Positions 45,088 to 56,149 of a stretch of DNA of 64,000 nt are shown piece by piece (positions within the stretch are counted from its first letter, which is position 1; each line of letters starts with the position of its first letter). Origin of the DNA: Polytrichum commune (taxonomy: Eukaryota; Streptophyta; Polytrichopsida; Polytrichales; Polytrichaceae); contig OX485807.1 of the NCBI GenBank assembly GCA_950295325.1, forward strand, positions 29,173,666 to 29,237,665, read 5' to 3'. A model generated the notes under the pieces. It saw nothing but the letters and a program-made list of their open reading frames with translations. It was not told where the DNA came from and searched no databases. Both the position numbers and the translations under genes were made by a program.

Positions 45088-45152
45088 CATGGGTGGGTAT
45101 GGTGTGGCCTTTGTTCCAAAGTTAACCCTAAGATATGTGGGTGTTATTTCAT

Positions 45153-45347
45153 TACTTATCTTAATCAGAGACCAATATTCGATTGGTGTGTGGTAGGTGA
45201 GGATCTTAGAACAAACACCATAAAGGCACATGTTTAAAAGAGAGTGGACTACGAAATCATATTTTACTCACTACTCTACACTCAATAGGGCGGTCAACAT
45301 AATTGGGAGGACTTATATATTTAGTTAAGGAATCAACAAACATGCAT
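45153..45347 (+). repeat. Dispersed repeat family E, half copy
   Basis: Closest to 18383-18578: GATTGGTGTGTGG, AACAAACACCATAAAGGCAC, TTTAAAAGAGAGTGGACTA, AATTGGGAGGACTTATAT and GTTAAGGAATCAACAAACAT. It follows immediately on family D copy 2. Confidence 0.65.
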
Positions 45348-48249
45348 TTTTTATGTAACATTTATCTATTTATTGAATACCTTTGCTATCTCTAATTTCA
45401 ACTAGACTCTACTATTTGTAAGACTAGAAAATTCCACCCTGGGAAATCTATTATTTCTAAAAGGCAAGGGGGTATTACCCACTAGTTGGGACTATGGTGT
45501 TACACCTTGTAAATAATGACCATTAGTTAAGAGCACTTAACACACCCCAAAGGCACGAAAAGAGAGCCGGTTAAGTATATACTTGAGGACTAGTTGAGGG
45601 GAGCTTCAACTCTTACTTCCTACAAGTATAGAAAGCTCAAGGTTGGGTGGATCATGAATCTTATTTCCTCTCTATTTCGAGAGATGTAACATTTGATAAC
45701 CATATTACCTAAACCAAGGATTATCCATAGGTTTAATGGATCTCAAGTTCTAGTGCAGTTTATTGAGATCCATCATCTACGTATCATAAGTAGGTGCTAA
45801 TAATGTTTTACATCTTTTGCAATTAAAGTTGGGCTGATACATCTACTATGGAAAACGATATCTAACACGTAAGTAGGCACAAATGCAAGTTTGAATTGTC
45901 GTGGAAGCTTAACTTAAACAAAACCATTATCGTGGAAGCTTAACTTAAACAAACGCTTTTAGCTTTGCATCCATTTCTTGTATGATACGAAACACATAAT
46001 CGGTGCAAGATGATTAGCAAATCCAATTCATGCATTTTCTTCATAATCTTCAAAGCTCATATGAATATACCACTCATTATGATAGTAAATATTTTTCCTC
46101 ATTCAACGGTCATATAAGTACCCTCAACTCATGCATGCATGCAACATTCATTTAAACAGGCACAATAAAAGAAGACTTGAAAATTACCAACTCCATACTA
46201 CCCACCTAAACCCAACACCAAAGCCACCACCATGAATACCAAGCTCTAGGGATGAATCCTACAACATGGTGTCCTAACTAACTCGATTAGCTTAGTTACA
46301 AGGATAGACAACCACCTGATGCCGGACCTCTTGATTTGAAGCCAACACATGTTGAACCCAATAAAGACACCTTGCCATCATAGCATCCACCTTTGTGAAA
46401 TACACCACAAGCACACACTCCACCAATACACCCCCCCAAACCCCAAGGCCCCCTTTTGAAATTGGATACCAAAAGAGATCACCTCCGACATGAGGCAAAA
46501 GCACTTGTCTCATAACCTTGCTCCATAACGTGTTTTGAGTTCACATACGAGCTCAAGGCTACAATCAAGGTGACACATCTATCATTCACACATACATGAG
46601 TAGTTGGCATAGTTTCCCTGTCTCTCTAAGTACCTCCAATATATTGATTATAGATTTTGAACACCTAAATTGATCTCTTTTAGACATATTGTTTTTTTAA
46701 TGCATGTTCTTATATCCACATCTAACCACACCCAACTCAAATTTTTGTGTCCATTTAAGATGAGTAAAGAGTTACGCGTGCATATCTTAATCCTAACTAA
46801 ATGCAATTTGACAAGGTACGTAGCAGATCTTGAACTTTCTTTCACATACTTCAAGAAGGAGACAAAGGGAATATTGCCCCAATTTCTTCAACCTACACCT
46901 AAATGACACTTTGGGCAAAATGTGTGTGTGTGTGTGTGTTCCCCTATGAGTGGCTAATGCATAATATTGCTAAGCCTAATGCTCCCTCGCCCATTCCAAC
47001 TTCCATGTTCTATGGGGACCTTGCTGCAACACTAAGACTAGAGTTGTCATTCTTGAGAATCACAACATGTTGAATCATGACCCTCGGATGAATTATTCTC
47101 ATGCCTAGGGTAAGTCGCATGTGGAGCTTAGCGATGTTATGTGAACATGATGAAAATAAAATCAATCGTAATTTGTCAAGGATGGTTGGATCGGAAAACA
47201 ACACTAAGAGCATGTATTTCCAAAACCATGCAAAAAGGGCCACACATGTACAATGTTTGGTAGAATCTCGTGTTCGGTGGGATCCATGTAGCGTAGGTAC
47301 AAATGGATTGTTGCCTCTTTTGCAAATAAAGTTGGTATGCCTAGCATGGACAATTACATGCACTAGTCTCTACCGTATAGGTACATATCCAAATTTGAAA
47401 TGTACATATTCAAAAGAAAACCAATATGTGTCATGTAAAGGATCACTTCAAAAATTCATATGAGTCTTTTTGACTTAGACCCTTGACTATTTGCATTCTC
47501 TTAGATATGTGGTCCCTCAATTCCAATCTCGAACAACTCTCTCCAACCCAATCCTCCTCCTAGCACATAGCTCTTTTCAATGGTTTTGGTGTCCCTAGTT
47601 GTTTCATTTGCTTATAAAAATAAAACACACTTCATAAGTTATTGACACTGACTTCAACATTAACAAGCTCAATTGTCATTTCCCTCATGTCAATGGATCT
47701 CCCACCATACTCCAAGGGTAGGTCTGAAACTAGTATGCGGGAAATTTGATATAAGTATTTGTATTTAAGTGACATTTTAAACTTTTCCAACAACCATACA
47801 TCTATATATACACAAATAAATCAAATAAATAACCAACGTCAGGCAATCCAAAGTGAATTTGAACCCATTGGCCTTACCCTGCTCAAGAATCTTCTTGGTG
47901 CAGGTGGGGTTTACTGCCTACCTTGCAATGGGTATCTCTCCACTATCACCTGATGGTTTAGGGTCATTTCGGACCAAATCTATATATACATATAAGGCAA
48001 GCATCCCCCTCTTACTTCTTTCTACCGACTTATTTTTAGTTTTTAAAATTCTAAAATATAAGATTTACGTAAGTAGTTGGCAAGTCACACACGTGCCAAA
48101 CCCCAAATAAACCCACTAGATGGCCAAATCAAGGTCAACCACTAACATGGCAGATCAAGGATCCTTGAGAACCAACATCTCTAAGAAAAGTAAACCAAAT
48201 CTTCTTGTCATAACACAACATGGTCAATTGAAGGTCACCTCACAACATA
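45348..48249. other. Gene-free stretch with small repeats
   Basis: No gene recognised. A 25-bp direct repeat (TCGTGGAAGCTTAACTTAAA then CAAA) lies at 45900-45924 and 45931-45956. A TG dinucleotide run lies at 46920-46939 and CATGCATGCATGCA near 46133. Open frames are motif-free. Confidence 0.5.
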
Positions 48250-48485
48250 AGAGAGGTAATCGTTGCATACAAGTGTACTTCTCATCCATCCAACATAACT
48301 TGACCCCCTTTAGGTTTGTGGCCAAAGTCATCTCAAATGATTTTAAATCATACTAATTTGGGGTCTTTAAAAACTAATGTGGACGTCAAATAAAATAACA
48401 TAAAGTAAATTTGGCTACATAGTATTTCAAGGCTCTTATTTTGGTTGAATGAGAGGTATACTTGTATGTGGCAACTCCTCTCTCC
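48250..48485. mobile_element. MITE, family G, copy 3 (~236 bp)
   Basis: The left end AGAGAGGTAATCGTTGCATA then CAAGTGTACTTCTCATCC; the inverse of the right end is GAGAGGAGTTGCCACATACA then AGTATACCTCTCAT. The terminal repeat is about 34 bp. This is the clearest member of the family. Confidence 0.75.
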
Positions 48486-48700
48486 TCTCACAACATGGCT
48501 ACCTCAATTTACTTTGTGCCAAACATCGTTCGTAAGACTTAGCCATTTTCTTTAAGGTGAATCTCACTCAAGGTGAGGCTGCCATTGGCGACATGCCATG
48601 TATGCCAAAGTTCTATTACTTTTTGAGGACTTTGGTGGAGGACATTCCAATTTGGGGGAAGAAAACATTTCAACTGACCTAAACTTGGGATGCATCGACA

Positions 48701-48839
48701 GCCCTGGGCTAGATCACATGATTCTTCATTCGGCTGGGCCATGCCCCACCCACACATGTGCGGGAGGGAAGATTGGGCAGTTAAAGAGGCATGGGAGGGG
48801 CAGGGCCCAACTGAATGAAGATGTGATCTAGCCCAGGGC
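48701..48839. mobile_element. Foldback MITE (139 bp) with perfect 19-bp ends
   Basis: Ends GCCCTGGGCTAGATCACAT and its exact inverse; the arms continue for about 50 bp (TTCATTCGGCTGGGCC on the left; inverse TTCATTCAGTTGGGCC on the right). Flanks GCATCGAC and ACATCAAC agree at six of eight bases and could be an aged 8-bp target duplication, which would fit hAT. Confidence 0.85.
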
Positions 48840-51055
48840 ACATCAACGTGTTCCGATTATAAACACATTGGATAGTTTGAAATTTTAGGCTTGAATTCTT
48901 TGCCGAAGTCAAATCATTATGTGGTAGCCAAATTATTCAATCTTCACCAGACTGAAGATGCTCATGGAGGTTTCTATGTTGTCATCAAACCCCCTATATA
49001 TATATATATATGTTGAGATGCTCAAAATGTCCATAATACTAAAAGTGCACTAAAAAGTTCCAAGGGAATCTCATGGCTCGGGGGTTCTTTATAAAGGAAT
49101 TCCTGATTCTAAATCGTGGACAATATTGTTTGTAGTAGTAGCCTATTCACTTATTTATCATTTGCAACGGGCAGCCATTGCATGCTCGCCACAAACCCCT
49201 CAGCCTCCTTTGTGTGGATATTATACAAATTTGACTCTTTCTACTTAAAGCATGCCTCACACGTTGTACAACAAACACAATGGGGTGCTAAATGGGGTAA
49301 CATTATTTTAGAGGGGAATAGGGATGTGGGTGTTATGTGGTCCCTTTTCCATGTTCTCCAACTTCTACCGATTAGATTTTCATATAAGAAAGTTCTTGTT
49401 GCAGTAGCAAACATACGATGATACATCTATAAAAATTAGATTGGAAACTGGACTTCCCGTGTTCTAGATATGGTTATTGGAAGTGTAGTGTTCTGAGTCT
49501 TAAGTAGATGAATTGGTCCTCCCAATTGTGTTCACTATTGAGTGTAGAGTAGTTATTCACATTTTTGAAGATGTAGTCCAATCTCTTTCAAACATGTGCC
49601 TTTACGATGTTTGCTCTTTGATCCTCATGGAGCCACATACCAATCAAATCTAGGGGTCCGATTAAGAAAAGTAGCTACTAAAGACCCACCTACCTTAGTC
49701 TCATTATATGTCTCACATGTTTATTATGCACGAGCTTTATAAATTATGGGTCTTGTGATCAAAACTAGTATCTTGTAATACACAAGGCTTTACATGGAAA
49801 TAGTCAAAGTTAGTATTCTATTTGGTCAAAGATTCTTAAGTATTGATGGTTGATTCGCTTATACGTGAGTTGAAAGCTAGGCCGCAATAGACCCAAGCCA
49901 TTCCAACCCAAGAGAATTTTCCAAGCCAGCCAACAATACAATAGCGGTTGGCATGACGTGTGGGTCCAACGACCGGGCCACACTCAACACTTCTGTTGCA
50001 AGACCTTGTGTTGATAACACGTGAACATGCTCTTACCCTTCAATTTACAAAAAAACATAATAAATGCATGATGAATCAATACTCATTTTTAGTTTGGGGA
50101 TATGTATAGAAATACCAAGCAAAATATGCAGTTGAAGGTCCTTCTGGGGGGTGTATTATGATAACTTCATCATGAGTGTCACTTAAGAAATACTATGATC
50201 CAATTTTGATCCTTATTTACTACCACAGTATGAGTCCTAGGTAATCATCTTGCGTTAGTGAAAGAGTCATGCATATCTATCCTTGTGGTAGATTTGCAAA
50301 GAAAATAATGACTCATGACAAATTTTCAATGACGCAAAACAATTGACCATAACTCATAAGCTTGTATGTACACCAACATGTGCAATTAGGTTGCCCCACA
50401 CTAATTTATGGATATTACACAATGCTTTGATTATTTACTACCATCTGACCTGAGCAATTTCATTGCTTGAGAGAGATTAAAAAAAAAAAGGTGAACATTC
50501 AACACTATTCTCTTTGTGCATGTATATATGTGTGTGGGGGAAGAGAGGGTTATGTGAGCACTTCATGTTTCAAAGGAACATGTTCTTTCACCAATCATAT
50601 CTAAATCACATGATTTCAAACAACTATGAAGGCATGAACTTAGTTGCATATGCATTAATCCCTAAAGGACCATATTCATGTGATTTTATTTTACTCATAT
50701 GATCTTATTGTCACTGTGCTCATGATATAATTGCTAATCCAAATAAAACACTAGATAATTTTGATGGGTTCAGTAAAGGATTGCAATATTCAACGTGTCC
50801 ATGATAGGTGCTTCTACTTCATTGATACGTGCAATTAGGTTGCCTCTTTACCCATGCATGTTACCTTGGGGTCAAAATTGGAGAACAAGCACTTACAACA
50901 TTGCTTAATCATATGTGTACCAATCACAATCGTGTCACAATTCAGATAATAATAATAATAATAATAATACAATGTTAGTGAACTTTCAAAGTAGTGTGCA
51001 ATGTCCATACATTAGTGTGGGGCAACCTCATTGCCGCACGAAAATAGTGTAGTTA
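48840..51055. other. Gene-free stretch
   Basis: No gene recognised. It contains a TA run at 48995-49011, a half copy of family E (listed separately) and an ATA/TAA run at 50947-50970. Confidence 0.5.
49510..49675 (-). repeat. Dispersed repeat family E, inverted half copy
   Basis: The minus-strand reading gives GATTGGTATGTGGCTCC, GAGCAAACATCGTAAAGGCA, TTTGAAAGAGATTGGACTA and CAATTGGGAGGACC, as in the copies at 18383 and 45153. Confidence 0.6.
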
Positions 51056-51850
51056 CACTAAACAATCCTCTTACAACGGGCCACACTAATTTTCCAAAGC
51101 CCACGCTAATTCTCATAATGAGAATCAATGTGGGTCACATAGTTTCTCAACCCACAGTAAAATTATAGTAGAAAATTAGCATGGACCACATTGATTTGGG
51201 AAATTGATGTGGTGATTATTTTATTTTGTGCTACTTCCATCCTAAAACTAGCTTTCAGTGTGTTGGTCATAAATCTTCAAAAAGAACTCATGCCCACTTT
51301 ATACTTGGGGTCGGATTGAGGGTTGATCCAATCCAAAATCCATGAACGTCAACCAATAGGATCGCTTCATTCCATCAAATCCGGCCCAAGGGCTTTCTAC
51401 TCGTACATGATCATATACTCATCTTAGGTGGCATCCTAGATTGCAAGAATTTAGCGCCAAACCTTTGGGTTGGCTTGAAAACATCCAAATTAGGTTTTCC
51501 ACAGCCCACACTCTCACACATGGGTTGGATCGGACTCATCCGTTAGACAATGAACACCTTTACTGTCTATCCATGAAAAGTTAATTCTCTTCACTAAGCT
51601 TTCACCTTAAGGACCTTGGGACCTAAAACTGAGCCTCATTACTCTGCGAGGTCGAGCCCGGAAAAGAAATTACTAAAAGTTGGACCGGATCGAGGGCTTA
51701 ATGCTTGATAACTAGGCTAGTGCTCAAGCCAACCCCCTTACGGAAAGACCCTAAGTCTTTGTATGACCCACGTTTAAATCCACCTTCAGTAGGAAAATTA
51801 GTGTGTCCACGCTAATCTTCCACCCCACACTATAATAGGACTATTTAGTG
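51056..51850. mobile_element. CACTA-ended element, family C, copy 2 (795 bp)
   Basis: The left end CACTAAACAATCCTCTTACA; the inverse of the right end CACTAAATAGTCCTATTATA. Subterminal GCCACACTAATTTTCC repeats inward. The left 190 bp matches the inverted right half of 29798-30128 (TATAGTAGAAAATTAGCATG, TTTTGTGCTACTT). The extra ~460 bp in the middle has no transposase motif. Flanking triplets differ, so no target duplication is claimed. Confidence 0.65.
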
Positions 51851-52657
51851 CAGCTTGTACTAAACAAGAAAACGGTAGAACCGTGAGGCTCTGTCCTTTG
51901 CTAGGAAAGACTACAATTATAGATGTCCACTTTGCTCATGCAAATCCATGGCTATTCACTATACCAAACCTTTCTTGGATTTTGTGCACCTTCTACTCAA
52001 ATACGGGTCAAGGATTGAAGTTACTCATTTATCACCCAAAAGTTTTAAAATAAATAATCAAGAACTGCCGAAATAACTATAGTTAACTAGATTTCTTTCA
52101 ATGCATTTTGGGGAGCACTTGTGTACATATATATAAAAACTATAGCTAACATCCACATTACTTCAAGTGGACCAAAAATAACAAGAACAAGTAACGTCCA
52201 AGTGTGAACACAAAGTGGTTAGGAAATTTGCTCTTGAAACGAAGAAGTTGATGCATAGTCTCTGTCCTACAGACAGAGCCAATAAACCGGCGAATAATCC
52301 AACTCTACAAGGGTGCAGTTTCTAGGGCTGATCTGGCAGTCTCCACCTGTACAGCCCTGCCCACTATACGTGGACTTGGAACTAGTTGTATTCTATCCAC
52401 GTGGCACTGTAGCAGTGGCCGGACTACAGTACCCGGACCCCCCCACGGTCCCACCCCCCAAACGTTACTATGTCGGCACCATGATTAAAGCAGGGCCAGT
52501 TTGAAATTAGCAGGAAAGGCGCCTCAAGTGCAGCCAGGTAAGCAGGCTTGTGTACGTTGCTTGTCCACGTGGCATGTACATTCCCTGCACAGCCAAAAGC
52601 ACCCTTGACCTATCTCTGACAATCCCTGCCCCTGTGTGATGAAAAGTCATGAGACCA
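51851..52657. other. Gene-free stretch
   Basis: No gene recognised. CTCTGTCCTACAGACAGAG near 52260 is a short imperfect palindrome. C-rich runs occur at about 52438-52458. Confidence 0.45.
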
Positions 52658-53133
52658 AGGGCCACTTCACACACGAGCCTGACAGCCCGTGACCATGTAA
52701 TTGTGACAGCCCAAAAGAAAGTGTCCAAAGGCCGTCCCAACACACCTCCCAAATCATGTGGTGTGGCCACGGGCCCTCACCCACATGCTAGTTCAATGAA
52801 TTTGTACTAATGTGGGGTCCTCACGCGTGATAAATTAGAATAAAGCAACGGTTGTAAGCGTTGGGAGTGTCATGGTCTCCTAGTTTTGCGTTTGGCTTAC
52901 CTCCAAGAGGTGGTTTTTTTTGAAAATAATCCAAGTAACCATGAAACATGATCTATTCGATGCCATGTGGGAATCCATGTAGACTGTACAACCGTCTCGC
53001 ATTCACATACTCTGGTGGTCACTCAAGCATAGTGTGAAGCAAACTTGGACCGGCCCTACGCCTTTTCCACCAATGAGAGTGCTTGAAGTGTAGTGGTCAC
53101 GGGCTCTCTGTCTCGCTTGTGAAGCGACCCCTA
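52658..53133. mobile_element. hAT-like MITE, family H1, copy 2 (476 bp)
   Basis: Inverted relative to 5668-6173. Starts AGGGCCACTTCACACACGAG and ends CTTGTGAAGCGACCCCTA. Conserved inner blocks include GCCCAAAAGAAAGTGTCCAA, AGGCCGTCCCAACACACCTC, ACCTCCAAGAGGTGGTTTTT and CCACCAATGAGAGTGCTTGA. Length differs by 30 bp from copy 1. Noncoding. Confidence 0.75.
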
Positions 53134-54597
53134 ATACACTCTAAAGCTCCGTCATTCCACGCTTGTGGCAACCAAAGTGCACACGATATATATTAACCTT
53201 TAACTTTCTAAAGAGGCCATATTTGGGCTTCTAAATGATTATTGAAGGTAGATTCATGCCAAAGGAAGGTGCTAGGAAGATCATAATAGGTGTCAATGGC
53301 GATGATCTCCACCTCCCCCCCCCCTCCTTTCCTTTTTTCCTTTGAAATAATTTGAGCCCATGGGATAAACATCGAGTTATAATTGACTTGAGTGATTTTC
53401 CGTGCAGTTTATAGATCAGTTGGAGTGTATAAGTTGTCCATGGTACATGTAGATGCCTAGAGGCTAGGAACATGCTAGATGGACCAACGAGAAGAGAGCG
53501 GATGACGAGCTAGGTGTCAATCATAACTGATCAGTTCATGAACAAAATAGGGGAATCATGGATGATGATGGGCTTTTATGCATGAACAATTGCGAGAAGT
53601 TCTGGTAGCCATTATGCTCTTGGATGAGTAGTTGGTTGTATATGACTTAACCACATGTCAAATATGCTTTGCAATGGATTTTCTTTTAAAAAAAATTTAG
53701 GTTATTGAATTGTCCATATGGCATTCTCACTTTCCAAAGGAATGGATGAGGGCACATGCATATTGCAAAGTTGGTTTTGCAGTTGTGGTGTCTATGTAAA
53801 CTCATCCATTGTGGTTGAAGAGCCTCTAGTAAAAACAATCCCTAACATGTTGAGGAGTGGTTCACTCTAAATAGACCTTGCTAGCTCGGTTGGAGCCTAT
53901 GATACAACTCCAATAGTGAAAGCATCTAAATACTTCAAGTTTTGAATTGTAGAATAGTTTAACACGTTTTCACTTTTCTAATTGTTGAGTTAATGTAAAT
54001 ATCATAAATCCTCAACCTCAAAAGCCATTGGCCAATCAAGCATAAAAAGACAAAGAAACGCAAATGTGAAACTTACACTATATATTGGAAGAAATGGGCT
54101 TAGGATTCATGGCAACCATGTTAGGGATCTGATAAACCTTGACCCCTCATAAGTTTAGCATCCCAATTTAATTTAACTGGAATGTACTATGCCAAAATTG
54201 GGGTCACACATGCTTTGACAATAAACTTCCGAGCTTTAAGGAGTTCCTCATAACAATGTCACCTTCAACTTATTTACACAACTACCACAAATTGTTGGTC
54301 ATAGGAGCAATTGATAGGATAAGCATCTCTTATTCAGTTGGTTTATTGGCTTTGTCATGTGGTGAATGGACTTGGTGATGGTATTCAAAATGAGCCAAGA
54401 GTTTAACCTCTTTGTTTAAAGAGTTAAGCGAGTTCACTCAAATTAAAATAATGCTCTTACTCTAAGTAAAGTAAAATTCATCTTATCACCTTGAACATTA
54501 CAAATAGTAGTTACATGATATGCCACAATTGCATGTCAGTTAGCCATGTGTGCATGATAAGGATAGGGTAGAGCACTCTTGCAACTAGCCGCTTGTT
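53134..54597. other. Gene-free stretch
   Basis: No gene or element recognised. A C-homopolymer run lies at about 53313-53324. Confidence 0.5.
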
Positions 54598-54960
54598 TCT
54601 ATTAGAGCCCTATATTCAGTGGCATGTGGTTTGGTGTGGCTCCAAGAACGGTTACCGAAAATGCTCAAAAGAGATCGGACTATGTGTACAAAATACGGTA
54701 ACCATTTCAAGCTCAAGAGTCAACATCAATTGGGGGGAGGGTGATGAGAACTATATGACCATTTGATGAGCACGAGAATCTTCGCTTTGATAAAGAATAA
54801 GCTACTCATATGAGCTCCGAAAACTACAAGGAATGTGGCTACGGCCTCGATTTGGATTTGCTAACCATCTTGTACTAATCGCACGTTTTCTCGTCCTAGG
54901 AGAAGTGGGCTAGCTAGTCGGGCAAAGTAACCATTCAAAGATCCATCTACCTTAGCGGGA
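54598..54960 (+). repeat. Dispersed repeat family E, full-length copy
   Basis: Matches 43222-43555 and 43752-44085 across the whole unit: CCTATATTCAGTGGCATGTG; AAAAGAGATCGGACTATGTG; ATATGACCATTTGATGAGCA; GAGCTCCGAAAAC; GGATTTGCTAACCATCT; CTAATCGCACGTTTTC; and GGAGAAGTGGGC. Confidence 0.65.
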
Positions 54961-55999
54961 AGCAAGAAGACTAAAAGTAGATAGACAAATACACTCACTT
55001 GAGACTCGGATTGAACTCAAGGTCATAGGTTACCGCCAGAGTTCGGGAAGTTTTTGAAGCCTTAGTGGCTAATTGCCGGTAGTTGCTACAAAGGGTCGGA
55101 TTTTTTCCAATTTACATCGGCAAGAGCCGGTCTTTTGTAAAATCAATCGGCCAATTGCCTATATTTTCATATTTTCATTGGCCAATATCCGATTAAATGG
55201 AATTCATATCGGCACTAATTGTTTAAAAAATGTATGAAATTTTATTAGAAATCATTTCTTATTACATAATCTTGAATAAGTGAAAAGAAAGGCATGTTCA
55301 AAACTTTAAATTTGAAGAGTTAATATCCTTGGCAGGAATTGAACCTAGCAATGCCTTCACCGCTTGAAGGCCAAGGGTCCCCCAATTCTTCATAGAAGCA
55401 ATTGGATTTGGTCATGGAAAGGTTGCATAATTCAAACAGTTTAAGGTTTAGGGTACTTTCTCAAGTGCATCATCAGATGCCCCAGACAAATAATGCTCTG
55501 GATGCTTCCGGCTGAAATCTAGTAACTCACAAGAAGATTCGGCTACATTTCCGGGACATTTTCTGGTCCATCGGCTAATTGCCGGAGGATTGAAATTACA
55601 GTCGGATTGCCATCCGATGGTTGGAAATTTGGACCGGCCATGAGGGGAAATCCATCGGCTGATAATGAACTAGCCGTCGGTTTTCCCTGAACATAGACGC
55701 CAATGCATAACCAAAGAGACTGAGAGGCATTGTTAAGTGACTACGTGTCACACTTGCATGGCCTTTTATAAAAATACGTATATGTTGTGTTTCATTGTTA
55801 TGGCGGCTTGCATGCGGTTCTGCTTTCTAGGCACAAATTAAAGTAGCTCAAATCTTCTGAAAACACCTGCCAGCCCACCCGAGTCAGAATTCAGAGGAGC
55901 CTGCAGGGAAGATGTTTCAATTTGGCATGCACTTTTAAAGTATAAAGTGAAAAGAGATCCATAGAAATCTAAAATACTAAATAGGGCGAATACTACAAC
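54961..55999. other. Noncoding stretch rich in CGGC/GCCG words
   Basis: Between 55070 and 55690 words such as ATCGGC, GCCGG and GGCTAATTGCCGG recur at irregular intervals on both strands, while the surroundings are AT-rich. No reading frame or period explains them. Otherwise nothing recognised. Confidence 0.5.
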
Positions 56000-56149
56000 C
56001 ATAACATTACTCAGTTGATGAGTTGTATGTATTCAACTACCTTGACTTCAAATTCAGGTTGAAATATTGGGGTTCTGGCATCTGGAAGCTTTATTCTCAA
56101 ATGGATTGCGGGGCCCATGAACACAATTCATTAGCTGAGTAATGTTATG
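56000..56149. mobile_element. MITE with CATAACATTACTCAG ends (150 bp)
   Basis: The left end CATAACATTACTCAGTTGAT and the inverse of the right end CATAACATTACTCAGCTAAT agree over 22 of 26 bases. A related, weaker end (CATAACATTACTCAA) occurs at about 56343. Confidence 0.7.
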
